Positions 17,802 through 25,716 are shown, counted from the stretch's first letter. The stretch is 64,000 bases of DNA from DAOUKH01 sp965261455 (GCA_965261455.1 OZ253453.1:868001-932000), one strand, 5' to 3'. Notes: generated by a model from the sequence alone, not told the origin. Made by a program: numbers and translations.

Positions 17802-18863
17802 TTACGCCAGACCGGGACGCGGCGACCACCCCGCCTCGGCGAGGCCGCGAGTGATCCCGGTCAGGATGCCGGGGCCCCGGTAGACGAGGCCGGTATAGAC
17901 CTGGACCGCGTCGGCTCCCGCGTTCAGTAGGCGCAGCGCGTCGTCGGGGCCGAACACACCGCCCGCGCCGATGATGAGGAAGTCCGGTGGAACAACAGCG
18001 CGCAGCCGTTCCACGGCGGCGAGGGCGCGCCCGAAGATGGGGCGTCCCGAAAGCCCGCCTTCGAGCCCGCGGGCCTCGTCGGAGCGCAGCGCGGGGTCGA
18101 GGGAGGTATTGACCGCGATGGCGCCGTCCACGGCGCGGCGGCGGCACACGGCGGCGGCGTCCTCGATCTCGGAGGCGCTCAGGTCGGCCGACAGCTTCAC
18201 GAGCAGCGGCTTCGGCGGTCCGCCCGACGGACCGCGGCGCGCCTCGTCGAGGGCGGCGAGCAGCCCGTCCAGCGCCTCCGGCGACTGGAGCGACGTCAGC
18301 CCTGGTGTGTTCGGCGAGCTGACGTTGACGACGAAGTAGTCGCCGACATCGTGCAGCGCCCGCAGGCAGGCGGCGTAGTCGTCCCCGGCGGAATCGAGGG
18401 GCGTGGCCGCGTTCTTGCCGACGTTGATCCCGATGGGGGCGCGCTTGGGGCGGTGGCGGGAGAGGTTCTCCCCAACCCGGTCGGCTCCCAGGCTGGGGAA
18501 GCCGAGGCGGTTCACCAGCGCGTCGCGGGAACGGAGGCGGAAGATACGCCGACCCGGATTCCCCGGCTGCGGCAGCGGCGTCACCGTCCCGACCTCGACG
18601 AAGCCCGCGCCCAGCGCCTCGGCCATGCGCGCGGCACGTCCGTCCTTGTCCCAGCCCGCCGCGATACCGGCGGGGCCGGCGAAGCGGATACCGCGCCACT
18701 CGAAGCCGAGGTCCGCCCCCCGCGCGCCGGCGAGACGCTCCACGAGCGACGCGCCGAACGGGACGCGCTGGACCGACGACAACAGGGAAAGCGTGAGGCC
18801 GTGGGCCCGCTCCGGTTCGAGGCGGGCGAGGATGGGCCAAAGGAGGTGACGGTAGAGGGTCAT
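17802..18863 (-). CDS. pyrD: Quinone-dependent dihydroorotate dehydrogenase (class 2)
   Basis: The protein is 353 aa, as expected for class 2. The N-terminus (LLWPILARLEPERAHGLTL) is the amphipathic membrane-docking extension that marks the quinone-linked type. FMN-site motifs: AAGWDKDG, GFVEVGTVTP and NRLGFPS. The catalytic Ser is in VVNVSSPNTPGL. The product oxidises dihydroorotate to orotate in pyrimidine synthesis and passes electrons to quinone. No other pyr gene is nearby. Confidence 0.95.
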   Translation of the reverse strand: MTLYRHLLWPILARLEPERAHGLTLSLLSSVQRVPFGASLVERLAGARGADLGFEWRGIRFAGPAGIAAGWDKDGRAARMAEALGAGFVEVGTVTPLPQPGNPGRRIFRLRSRDALVNRLGFPSLGADRVGENLSRHRPKRAPIGINVGKNAATPLDSAGDDYAACLRALHDVGDYFVVNVSSPNTPGLTSLQSPEALDGLLAALDEARRGPSGGPPKPLLVKLSADLSASEIEDAAAVCRRRAVDGAIAVNTSLDPALRSDEARGLEGGLSGRPIFGRALAAVERLRAVVPPDFLIIGAGGVFGPDDALRLLNAGADAVQVYTGLVYRGPGILTGITRGLAEAGWSPRPGLA

Positions 18864-18955
18864 GCCGCGGCGGGCCGCGCGGCGGGGAATCGGCGCGTCC
18901 GCGCGGCACGCGGGCCCATTATATGGCCGCGTCCGACCGGCCGCGCTTTGACCAG

Positions 18956-19246
18956 CTACCCGGCGAGCGCCTGCGGGACCACGTCGCGCCGGAGGATACG
19001 GTGGACCGTCCGGGTGCTCACCCCAAAGCGGTTGGCAAGCTGCGGCACACCGAGCGCCTCGGCGAGGCGGGCCTCGATGACGGCCACGTCGCGCCGCCGA
19101 CGATCTTCGCGCTGAATCCAGCCGGGATCATCGTAGCGGCACTGGGGCAAGGGACAGGACAGACATGAGGGGTACAGATCGCAGCCGTTGTCGTCGTAGC
19201 TGGTGAATTCGGGGAGACGGTCCAGGACTGGCTCGTTCTTTCGCAT
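18956..19246 (-). CDS. Small Cys-cluster HTH protein (phage-like)
   Basis: The protein is 96 aa from ATG 19246, chosen because GGAGG lies 9 bases upstream; an in-frame start at 19276 lacks one. Residues GCDLYPSCLSCPLPQC form a CX5CX2CX4C cluster, likely a zinc or Fe-S site. The C-terminal half contains LANRFGVSTRTVHRILR, a helix-turn-helix. The same Cys spacing occurs in the zinc-finger protein at 23.2-23.5 kb. Small HTH proteins of this kind are often found with phage packaging genes; the gene on its 5' side resembles a terminase piece. Role in transcription or small-terminase function is not resolved. Confidence 0.7.
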   Translation of the reverse strand: MRKNEPVLDRLPEFTSYDDNGCDLYPSCLSCPLPQCRYDDPGWIQREDRRRRDVAVIEARLAEALGVPQLANRFGVSTRTVHRILRRDVVPQALAG

Positions 19247-19323
19247 CGCCGGTAACCTCCGCTGTTTCCAATCCATCCGTTCTGGCGTTTTCTTGCGTTT
19301 CGTTCAGCTAAGGTTCTTCAGTG

Positions 19324-20016
19324 CTATGCGGCCCAACGTGCCGGAGTTGCGCCGTGCTCGGCGGCTTGCAGGAGGAGACCTAGGCCCACAACGTAAGCGT
19401 CGTCGCGCGGGCCGTTGTCGAGGACGAAGCCGCCCTCACCGAGCCGCGCCCGGGCTCCGACGACCTGGGCCTCGAAGTCGCGCCGCTCCCGCGAGCCATC
19501 CGGCTGGTAGACGCGGACGCCGCCGTTGGCCGCGGCGTTCCTCAGCATCTCCGCCAGCCCACCGTGCGTCGCCGGCCCTTTCCCCTCAAGGGAAAGCGTT
19601 GGGTCGCATCCCCACGTCCGTTCGACGGACGCGATCAGGCCCGCGAGCGCGAGCTGCCCATCGACGCCGACCCGTTCATGGTCCACCACGAGCAGCGCGC
19701 CGCCGTCGCCGGAGAGCTCGCCGATGGTGACCGTGGCCATCGCTGCACTGCCAAGACCGCCGGCGCGGCTCACCACAATGGACGCCGCGTAGCGTTTACC
19801 CGGGACCGGAGCGGACCGCCGCTCGTGGACGCCGCGCATGTTCGAGCGCTGGGCCAGGGAGAAGAGGCGTCCGGCGCGTCCGCCTTCTTGCGAGAGAGGT
19901 CGCTGGCCGCAACGCTCGTCCTCGCACCGCGCCGGAAGGGTCAGCGCTTCAGGGCGGAAGAGCACCGGCTGAAGGCTGCCGTTCTCCTGCTTTCGTCGCC
20001 GTGTCGTGACCGCCAT
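19324..20016 (-). CDS. Unrecognised protein; C-terminal part resembles a phage terminase nuclease
   Basis: The protein is 230 aa from ATG 20016, which has GGAGG about 7 bases upstream. The first ~60 residues are basic and of no known family. From PGKRYAASIVVSRAGG onwards, the alternation IGELSGDGGALLVVDHERVG, AEMLRNAAANGGVRVYQPDG and DNGPRDDAYVVGLGLLLQAA resembles the RNase-H-like nuclease half of large terminases, with Asp residues at plausible places. The ATPase half is missing, so it may be a 5'-truncated phage gene fused to a new start. A promoter with two palindromic operators lies directly upstream. The family call is tentative. Confidence 0.5.
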   Translation of the reverse strand: MAVTTRRRKQENGSLQPVLFRPEALTLPARCEDERCGQRPLSQEGGRAGRLFSLAQRSNMRGVHERRSAPVPGKRYAASIVVSRAGGLGSAAMATVTIGELSGDGGALLVVDHERVGVDGQLALAGLIASVERTWGCDPTLSLEGKGPATHGGLAEMLRNAAANGGVRVYQPDGSRERRDFEAQVVGARARLGEGGFVLDNGPRDDAYVVGLGLLLQAAEHGATPARWAA

Positions 20017-20050
20017 GCTGCGCCTCCACACCGTGCGCGTTCCGGAATCG

Positions 20051-20127
20051 GAACGTGCGTTCTAAGACCATGTGGCAAAGGTAGCACAGTCGTTCTAATC
20101 GTGTCAAGCGTTTTGGAACGCCTGTTC
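20051..20127 (-). promoter_or_regulatory. Minus-strand promoter with two GAAC-N4-GTTC palindromes (SOS-box-like)
   Basis: Reading the minus strand, TTGACA (20107-20102) and TACCTT (20083-20078) are 18 bp apart. A perfect palindrome ttggaac-gcct-gttccaa (20113-20130) sits upstream of the -35, and gaac-gtgc-gttc (20051-20062) lies just downstream of the expected transcription start. GAAC-N4-GTTC is the core of the LexA box known from Bacillus and actinobacteria. The promoter faces the terminase-like gene. LexA control is inference. Confidence 0.55.
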
Positions 20128-20149
20128 CAACTCGGCCTGCCAACAGGTT

Positions 20150-20346
20150 GGGAGACCCTTGCGTAGCCGGGGGTGACTGACCTGAGGGCGGCGGACTTCG
20201 ATAACCCGTGGTGGTTGCGAGGGGGCCCCTCATCTCAATCTTCTCCCGTTGGGAGAAGAGGCAAGACCTCCCGGCTCCACCTGTGTTTCAGTCCGCGGGC
20301 GGGTTGCGCAAAGGCCTCCCGGGGGGGGAGAGGCCGGAGGGGAGGG
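20150..20346 (+). repeat. Dispersed intergenic repeat, copy A
   Basis: This copy contains the conserved core ggcggacttcgataacccg, tggtggttgcgagggggcc, cctcatctcaatcttctccc and a hairpin (cttctccc/gggagaag). It is bounded by ggagaccctttgcg-like sequence on the left and a second ctccc/gggag palindrome on the right. It is shared with 30404-30592 and 48491-48720 in the same orientation. It fills the gap between the terminase-like gene promoter and the hflX stop codon. Confidence 0.9.
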
Positions 20347-20352
20347 GCGGCG

Positions 20353-21597
20353 TCAGCCGATTTCGTAGACGCCGTCGGGCAGCGCCTCGTGCTCTAGGCG
20401 TTCCTCGATGGCGGCGAGCAGCTTGCCGACGCCCCAGCCGTTGAGGGCCGAGGCGAGCACGACCCCTTCCTCCGGCGGGCCCGCGCCGTCGAAGAGGTCG
20501 GAGGCCGCCTCGTAGAGCTCCGCCTCGCTGCGCGCTTCGGGGAGCGCCCGGTCGGCCTTGTTCAAGACGAGGACGACGGGCTTGTCGGCGAGGCTCATCT
20601 CTTCAAGGGTGCGCGTCACCACGTCGACCTGGCCGGCGGCGTTGGGGTGGGTCATGTCGACGACGTGGACGAGGGCGTCGGCCTCGGCGATCTCTTCGAG
20701 GGTGGCGCGGAACGCGGCGACGAGGGTCGTGGGCAGCTTGTTGATGAAGCCGACGGTGTCGGTGACGAGGAAGGGCCGGCCCGAAGGGAGCCGCGCGCGG
20801 CGCGTCACTGGGTCGAGGGTGGCGAAGAGCTGATCGCGGACCCGCACGCCGGCGCGACCGATATGGTTGAACAGCGTGCTCTTGCCCGCGTTGGTGTAGC
20901 CCACCATCGAGACGATAGGGACGCCCTGCCTCTTGCGTCGCTCGCGGTAGAGGGTGCGCCGGTTGCGCACCGATTCGATCTCGCGCTTCAGCTTGGCGAT
21001 GCGTCCCCGGACCAAGCGGCGGTCGGTCTCGATCTGCGTCTCACCGGGGCCACGGGTGCCGATGCCGCCGCCGAGCCGTTCGAGGTGCGACCACTGGCCG
21101 GCGAGCCGGGGGAGCAGGTATTCGTGCTGGGCGAGCTCGACCTGGAGGCGTCCTTCGCGCGTCTGGGCGCGCTTGGCGAAGATATCGATGATGAGGGCGG
21201 TGCGGTCGATGACCTTCACGTGGGTCGCCTCCTCGACGACGCGTTGCTGCGCGGGGGTGAGCTCGTCGTCGAGGATGACGACCTCGGCGCGGCGGTCGCG
21301 GGCCGCTTGCGCGATCTCTTCCAGCTTCCCGCGTCCGAGGTAGGTGTTGGTGCGCTTGGGAAGGCGCTGGCCGAAGACGCCGACGACCTCGGCGCCGGCG
21401 GACCTGGCGAGCTCGGCGAGCTCGTCGAGAGAGTCGTCGAGCGTCAGCACGGAGCGCTCGGACTTAACCGAGACTCCGGCAAGGACAGCCCGCTCGGCCG
21501 GCCGGCGCGTTGGCGTGGGACGTTTGGCTATGCCCGCGCTCCTTCTCTGGAGCGGCGGATCAGGACGCCAGCTCCGCGATGCGCCGCGCCCCTTCAT
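20353..21597 (-). CDS. hflX: Ribosome-associated GTPase HflX
   Basis: The protein is 414 aa if started at ATG 21597. It has the HflX N-terminal domain (LPKRTNTYLGRGKLEEI, the glycine-rich LERLGGGIGTRGPGETQIE) followed by a GTPase domain with G1 GYTNAGKST, G3 DTVGF and G4 NKAD. HflX splits or rescues stalled ribosomes. The chosen start lies 38 bp inside the 3' end of dapL, so the two are probably co-transcribed. A later non-ATG start cannot be excluded, as the first ~35 residues look non-conserved. Confidence 0.94.
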   Translation of the reverse strand: MKGRGASRSWRPDPPLQRRSAGIAKRPTPTRRPAERAVLAGVSVKSERSVLTLDDSLDELAELARSAGAEVVGVFGQRLPKRTNTYLGRGKLEEIAQAARDRRAEVVILDDELTPAQQRVVEEATHVKVIDRTALIIDIFAKRAQTREGRLQVELAQHEYLLPRLAGQWSHLERLGGGIGTRGPGETQIETDRRLVRGRIAKLKREIESVRNRRTLYRERRKRQGVPIVSMVGYTNAGKSTLFNHIGRAGVRVRDQLFATLDPVTRRARLPSGRPFLVTDTVGFINKLPTTLVAAFRATLEEIAEADALVHVVDMTHPNAAGQVDVVTRTLEEMSLADKPVVLVLNKADRALPEARSEAELYEAASDLFDGAGPPEEGVVLASALNGWGVGKLLAAIEERLEHEALPDGVYEIG

Positions 21598-22720
21598 CGA
21601 GCTGGTCGTCGGCCAGGGTGAGGGAGAGCCGCACGTAGCCTTCGCCGTACTTGCCGTAGCCGCTCCCCGGCGTCACCACCACGGCGGCCTCCTCGATGAG
21701 CTTGGCGGCGTAGCTCGCGGAGGTGTAGCCCTCCGGGATGCGCGCCCAGACGTAGAGGCTGGCCTGCGGGGGCACGACGGACATTCCGATCTTGGTAAGC
21801 GCGTCGACGAGCTTATCGCGCCGGCGCTGGTAGACGGCGACGTTCTCGGCGACGCAGTCCCTGGAACCTCGGAGGGCCTCGATCGCCATGAGTTGGACGG
21901 CTTGGGGAATCCCCGAGTCGAGGTTCGACTTCACCCGCATCAGAGCGTTGATAAGCCTCGCGTTCCCCACCGCCATCCCCACCCGCCAGCCAGTCATGTT
22001 GTAGCTCTTGGAGAGCGAGTGGAACTCGATGCCCACGTCCATGGCGTCCTTCGCCTCAAGCAAGCTCACCGGCCGGTAGCCGTCGTAGGCGATCTCGCTG
22101 TAGGGAGCGTCGTGACAGACGGCGATGTCGTACTTCTTGGCGAAGGCGACGAGGTCGTTGTAGAAGTCGATGCCGGCCACGGCGCCGGTGGGGTTATTGG
22201 GGTAGTTCACCCAAATGACCTTGGCCTTGCGGGCGACGTCTTCGGGAATCGCGCCGAGGTCGGGCAGCCAGCCGTTCTCTTCCTCCAGCGGCAGCCAATA
22301 GGTCTCGCCGCCGGCGAACATTGTCCCGATCGAGTAGACGGGGTAGGCGGGATCGGGCACGAGTGCGATGTCGCCGGGGTCGATCAGGCAGAGCGCCATG
22401 TGGCCGATGCCTTCTTTCGCTCCGATCAGCGGCAGCACTTCCGTATCGCGGTCGAGGGTGACGCCGAAGCGCGACCCGTACCAGTCGGCGACGGCCTGGC
22501 GCAGCTCGGGCAGGCCCTCGGACTCGGGGTAGCGATGGTTGACGGGGTCGTCCGACGCGGCGTGCAGACGGTCGAGGATATGCTCGGGGGTCGGCAGATC
22601 GGGGTCGCCAATGGCGAAGGTGATGACGTCGATGCCCTGGGCGCGCTTCTCGTTGATCTTCTTGCTGATCTCGACGAAGAGGTAGGGCGGAAGCTGTTCG
22701 ATGCGGTTGGCGAGCTTCAT
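21560..22720 (-). CDS. dapL: LL-diaminopimelate aminotransferase
   Basis: The protein is 386 aa, a fold-type I PLP enzyme. Motifs: TFAIGDPDLPTPEHI, HRYPESEGLPELRQAVADWY, LIGAKEGIGHM, NYPNNPTGA and HSLSKSYNMTGWRVG with the PLP Lys. The sequence is of the Chloroflexota/Clostridia-like DapL type, which converts tetrahydrodipicolinate directly to LL-diaminopimelate for lysine (and in some bacteria cell-wall) synthesis. A general aspartate-family transaminase is the alternative. It lies upstream of and overlaps hflX. Confidence 0.87.
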   Translation of the reverse strand: MKLANRIEQLPPYLFVEISKKINEKRAQGIDVITFAIGDPDLPTPEHILDRLHAASDDPVNHRYPESEGLPELRQAVADWYGSRFGVTLDRDTEVLPLIGAKEGIGHMALCLIDPGDIALVPDPAYPVYSIGTMFAGGETYWLPLEEENGWLPDLGAIPEDVARKAKVIWVNYPNNPTGAVAGIDFYNDLVAFAKKYDIAVCHDAPYSEIAYDGYRPVSLLEAKDAMDVGIEFHSLSKSYNMTGWRVGMAVGNARLINALMRVKSNLDSGIPQAVQLMAIEALRGSRDCVAENVAVYQRRRDKLVDALTKIGMSVVPPQASLYVWARIPEGYTSASYAAKLIEEAAVVVTPGSGYGKYGEGYVRLSLTLADDQLDEGARRIAELAS

Positions 22721-22856
22721 TGTTGGGCCTCGTCACTCCTGTTGTGGGCCGTCTGCTGGGCCAGTCTTACCACGTCGTTACCACACCCGGTGCGGGGGCC
22801 GGTTCACCGGCTAGGCGGGCGCGTGGAAGTTTACCACGGGGCCAGGGGTGAGCCGG

Positions 22857-23087
22857 TCACTCCAAAAAGATGAGGGCGGCGATAGCGACGTTCCCCGCAG
22901 TCATCACGGTAATCATCACCGTCATCCCAGTCACCCACCTCGTGAGGCGTCGCTGCTGTCTGTACCAAAGCGCATCACGGTAGAAGTCAACGCCGGTACC
23001 GGTCGTATTCGCCAGCTGGTTATACCGCTCCCACAAATCCTTGTCGGATAGCTCCTTGTCTAGTTCGCTCCAGGATGGCGTGCCCAT
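22857..23087 (-). CDS. Small single-pass membrane protein
   Basis: The protein is 76 aa from ATG 23087, preceded by GGAGG about 8 bases upstream; a TTG six codons earlier is less likely. An N-terminal charged soluble part (SELDKELSDKDLWERYNQLA) is followed by one C-terminal hydrophobic segment (VTGMTVMITVMTAGNVAIAA). No known family. It lies in a lower-GC stretch with other small orphan genes, which suggests acquired DNA. Confidence 0.6.
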   Translation of the reverse strand: MGTPSWSELDKELSDKDLWERYNQLANTTGTGVDFYRDALWYRQQRRLTRWVTGMTVMITVMTAGNVAIAALIFLE

Positions 23088-23207
23088 TGCTTCGGCCTCC
23101 TTCAACTAGGCTGACGGCCAGCATAGCCAAGGCGTCGCGCTCCCGAAATGGTCTAGTGTCACACCCCGGCCACCACGTCGCGGCCTTATACCGCCTGCGA
23201 GGCGGAA

Positions 23208-23477
23208 TTATTCGTCGGCGAGGTGCTCGAAGCCGTGGCCGTGCGCGCCTCGGATATGCGAGCGAAGGTTGCCGCGCGATGCGGTGACTTGGCCGCACAA
23301 CTCACAAGCGTACCGCTTGGCCGTCTCCGCGCCGCCTTCCAAAATGCAGTCGGCGTACGGACATGTGAAGCAGTCCGCGTGGTGTACGCAACCGTTCTCG
23401 GGGCCGCGCGTGATGTGTTCGCTTGGCCGCGCGGAGCGCGCGCCGACAATCTCGCCGCCGATGGCCGCCCAGGCCAT
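23208..23477 (-). CDS. C2H2 zinc-finger protein with a CX5CX2CX4C cluster
   Basis: The protein is about 89 aa. The first half has GCVHHADCFTCPYADC (CX5CX2CX4C), the same spacing as the HTH protein at 19.0-19.2 kb. The second half has YACELCGQVTASRGNLRSH followed by IRGAH: a classical C-X2-C-X12-H-X4-H finger with the conserved Leu, though the usual Phe is replaced. Bacterial Ros/MucR fingers have a shorter Cys-His spacing, so this is closer to the eukaryotic pattern. It is probably a DNA- or RNA-binding protein of phage origin. Start ATG 23477 or GTG 23480. Confidence 0.65.
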   Translation of the reverse strand: MAWAAIGGEIVGARSARPSEHITRGPENGCVHHADCFTCPYADCILEGGAETAKRYACELCGQVTASRGNLRSHIRGAHGHGFEHLADE

Positions 23478-23594
23478 CACTCACCACCGGCAAGCCGCTC
23501 AGCGGCCCGCTCGGCTGTGGAACTGGCGACAAGCCAGCCTTTTTCAACTGGCCTGGGTGTGCTAGCTTGCTGAGGGAGAAAAAGGGATACACCA

Positions 23595-23834
23595 ATGGAA
23601 ACGATTGGCTTAGTGGGCATTGTCCTCGGCTATTTTCTGGCACTGTACAGCAAGGAATATTGGGGGCCGGGCCTCCGAAACGTACTGAACGCAATCGGTA
23701 CCAGGATCTCTGGGAAAGCGCCGGTCGTTGACCAGGGCACCCATGAGTCTTCGTTGATAAGTAAAACGTTGTGGGTGTTGGCTGTACCCACCACAGTCGC
23801 GGCCTGCATCGCAATCTGGGAATGGCTCCGCTGA
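23595..23834 (+). CDS. Small two-pass membrane protein
   Basis: The protein is 79 aa. Hydrophobic segments lie at the N-terminus (IGLVGIVLGYFLALY) and C-terminus (LWVLAVPTTVAACIAIWEWL) around a polar loop. A purine-rich RBS region (gggagaaaaaggg) precedes the ATG. The stop overlaps the start of the next small gene, so the two are coupled. No family recognised; the holin-like size and topology would fit the phage-derived surroundings, but this is weak. Confidence 0.55.
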   Translation: METIGLVGIVLGYFLALYSKEYWGPGLRNVLNAIGTRISGKAPVVDQGTHESSLISKTLWVLAVPTTVAACIAIWEWLR

Positions 23835-24274
23835 AGCGCCTGCCTGTCCCCGGTTACCACGAGGTTGGGCCAGAACTGCACCTCCGGAACGAGACCGAAT
23901 CTCCGTTGAGAGACATATTCTTCGCCATACAGGACAAGCTCGACGCTCTACGGGACCTAGTCGACGCCACAGCGAACACGCTCCAAGCTATAGCGGATAA
24001 GCTGCCGAAGATATGGAATGTATTCCTCGCAATCATCATCATCGGCGTATGCATTACCATCATCGTCGTTGCGGCTCGCTTCGGTTGTCAGGTTCGGGAT
24101 GACATCGCTCCGCCTACCGTTACTCCCCCGCCAGTAGGCCGGACAGCGCGGCGGCCTTGTCAGTCTCCATGCCCGCCGACACCATCGAGGCGAAGGCGCG
24201 GGCGCGGCCCACAACATCCGAGGCCCGGAGTTCCGCCCAATCGAGCGCGACGGGCGTCTCTAGCTTCTCGCTAA
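23822..24274 (+). CDS. Small membrane protein with amphipathic N-terminus
   Basis: The protein is 150 aa from ATG 23822, overlapping the previous stop. Residues about 30-60 (RDIFFAIQDKLDALRDLVDA onward) look like an amphipathic coiled coil, followed by a strong membrane helix (WNVFLAIIIIGVCITIIVV). Beyond the helix, residues after TPPPVG are Arg/Pro-rich and lie antisense to a phage-portal-like fragment, so the natural C-terminus was probably lost by rearrangement. Function unknown. Confidence 0.5.
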   Translation: MAPLKRLPVPGYHEVGPELHLRNETESPLRDIFFAIQDKLDALRDLVDATANTLQAIADKLPKIWNVFLAIIIIGVCITIIVVAARFGCQVRDDIAPPTVTPPPVGRTARRPCQSPCPPTPSRRRRGRGPQHPRPGVPPNRARRASLASR

Positions 24275-24300
24275 GTTCCTGACTGACCGTCCGGCCTAGC
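24120..24300 (-). pseudogene. 3' remnant of a phage portal-like gene
   Basis: On the minus strand an in-frame stretch from about 24300 to the TAA at 24120 reads VSQELSEKLETPVALDWAEL, then ASDVVGRARAFASMVSAGM, ending AAALSGLLAGE. This looks like the C-terminus of phage portal proteins, where a head residue set around ldw..l.a.d...ra.af..lv.aGm..e.A is common. No start or upstream portal sequence is present; the frame upstream is only the reverse of yqeK. I read it as a truncated phage gene. The assignment is from memory of the family. Confidence 0.45.
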
Positions 24301-24350
24301 GGAGAGACAACGGCTGGCGGCGGAGGGGGCGGCGCCGCTACACTCCGGTA

Positions 24351-24941
24351 ATGGACGTTCTCGACCGGGTACGGGCACATACCGCCAGCCTTCCCGACGG
24401 CGTGCGGTCGCATATCGAACAGGTGCGCCGACAGGCGGTGGCGCTGGCGCGGTCCCACGGCCTCGACGCCGACCGCGCCGAGCTCGCCGCCTCGGCCCAT
24501 GACGTCTGCCGCATCGTCAAGGCCGGCGACCTGCTCGACATGGCGCGGCGTTTCGGGATTCCCGTCACGCCTATCGACGTTGCCTTCCCCGTCTTCCTGC
24601 ACGGGCCTGTAGGCGCGGAAGTCCTGAAGCGCGACTTCGGCCTCGACGACGAGGAGGCGCTGAACGCCGTCCGCTATCACACGATGGGCCGCGCCGGCAT
24701 GACTCCGCTGGAGCAGGCGGTCTTCATCGCCGACAAGCTCGACCCCTCGAAGATCGGGCGCTACCCCTTCCTGCCCGAGGTCGAGGCGGCGGCGCACCGG
24801 GACCTTGACGAGGGGATGCGGCTCTTCATCGACCGCCAGGCCGCCGCCTTCCTCGAACACGGCAACCTGGTGCATCCGGGGATGATCGACGCCCGCAACG
24901 ACGCGCTGCTCGCGTTGAAGGCGCGAGACACGCGGCGTTAG
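24351..24941 (+). CDS. yqeK: HD-domain hydrolase, YqeK-like (diadenosine tetraphosphatase)
   Basis: The protein is 196 aa. HD-family residues: His in VRSHIEQVRRQA, the HD pair in ASAHDVCR, His in VFLHGPVGAEV, RYHTMGR, and Asp in ADKLDPSK. This arrangement and length match YqeK, a symmetrical Ap4A hydrolase usually found near nadD. nadD is not adjacent here. Its stop interlocks with that of the convergent zinc-ribbon gene (ttag, 24938-24941). Confidence 0.87.
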   Translation: MDVLDRVRAHTASLPDGVRSHIEQVRRQAVALARSHGLDADRAELAASAHDVCRIVKAGDLLDMARRFGIPVTPIDVAFPVFLHGPVGAEVLKRDFGLDDEEALNAVRYHTMGRAGMTPLEQAVFIADKLDPSKIGRYPFLPEVEAAAHRDLDEGMRLFIDRQAAAFLEHGNLVHPGMIDARNDALLALKARDTRR

Positions 24942-25573
24942 CCGCCGCTGGCGAAACGAACAAAATTAGGCAGGATGAACCGCAACACAAATCCTAGAAT
25001 GACTGCGAAGGCAGCTCGATAAACGGGAATTTTGAGCGTGTGGTGAAGAGCAGCTATCATCGTAGGCACCATCCACAGAATGATTATCAAGCCAACGAAG
25101 AATCCTGCTCCGGGGATACCCACAAAGAGGAAGAGCATCCCCGGCGCGGCGGACAGTCCGATCGCGCCGATGAGCGGGCGGGCCATCTCCGTCCGCTCGT
25201 TCTCGGGCGACGCCATCATCCCGAGCACGTAGCCGCTGACCGCTTGGAGAAGCCACACTCCGGGCATCGCCACCAGCGCCAAGAGTGTATCGGCGATGTT
25301 GCCCCCGCTTCCGCCTTGCTCGATGAACACGCCGACGAGCAGGGCCAGCGTCGTCAAGACGACGACGGTGACGCCTTGCGCCACGGCCATCGGGTCACCG
25401 CGAAGCTCCTCGTAGACCTCGCGGTCGAGCATCGCGGCGCGGTACATCCTCGCCAGGAGCATGGGCGACTTGACGCCGCCGCCCCGCTCCGCGATGGAGG
25501 ACAGGTCGTGGCCGCAGTTGCGGCAGGAGGTGGCGCGGTCGTCGTTTTCGGTGTTGCAGCTTGGGCAGAACAT
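24938..25573 (-). CDS. Zinc-ribbon membrane protein (Yip1/DUF-like)
   Basis: The protein is 211 aa from ATG 25573. It opens with a zinc ribbon, MFCPSCNTENDD and CRNCGHDL (two CxxC pairs). The rest has about five hydrophobic segments, including VAQGVTVVVLTTLALLVGVF and FFVGLIIILWMVP, resembling Yip1-type proteins. A longer upstream frame to 26020 is only the reverse of the ABC ATPase. It is divergent from the ABC operon. Function unknown. Confidence 0.75.
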   Translation of the reverse strand: MFCPSCNTENDDRATSCRNCGHDLSSIAERGGGVKSPMLLARMYRAAMLDREVYEELRGDPMAVAQGVTVVVLTTLALLVGVFIEQGGSGGNIADTLLALVAMPGVWLLQAVSGYVLGMMASPENERTEMARPLIGAIGLSAAPGMLFLFVGIPGAGFFVGLIIILWMVPTMIAALHHTLKIPVYRAAFAVILGFVLRFILPNFVRFASGG

Positions 25574-25716
25574 CAGGGAGTCCCAGGGTGGGATTCTAGC
25601 GGCGCGGCGCGTCCCGCGGCAAACGGCGTGGGCGGCGGCGATGGCGTAGGAATCCGGGGCGGCGGCGATGGCGTACCCTTGCTCAGAACCGTGGCCGGGC
25701 TTTCCGTTGTACGGAA

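Noticed and set aside
23521..23545. Short hairpin ctggc-gacaa-gccag followed by ccttttt
   Set aside because: The stem is only five base pairs and lies within a plausible leader; too weak to call a terminator.
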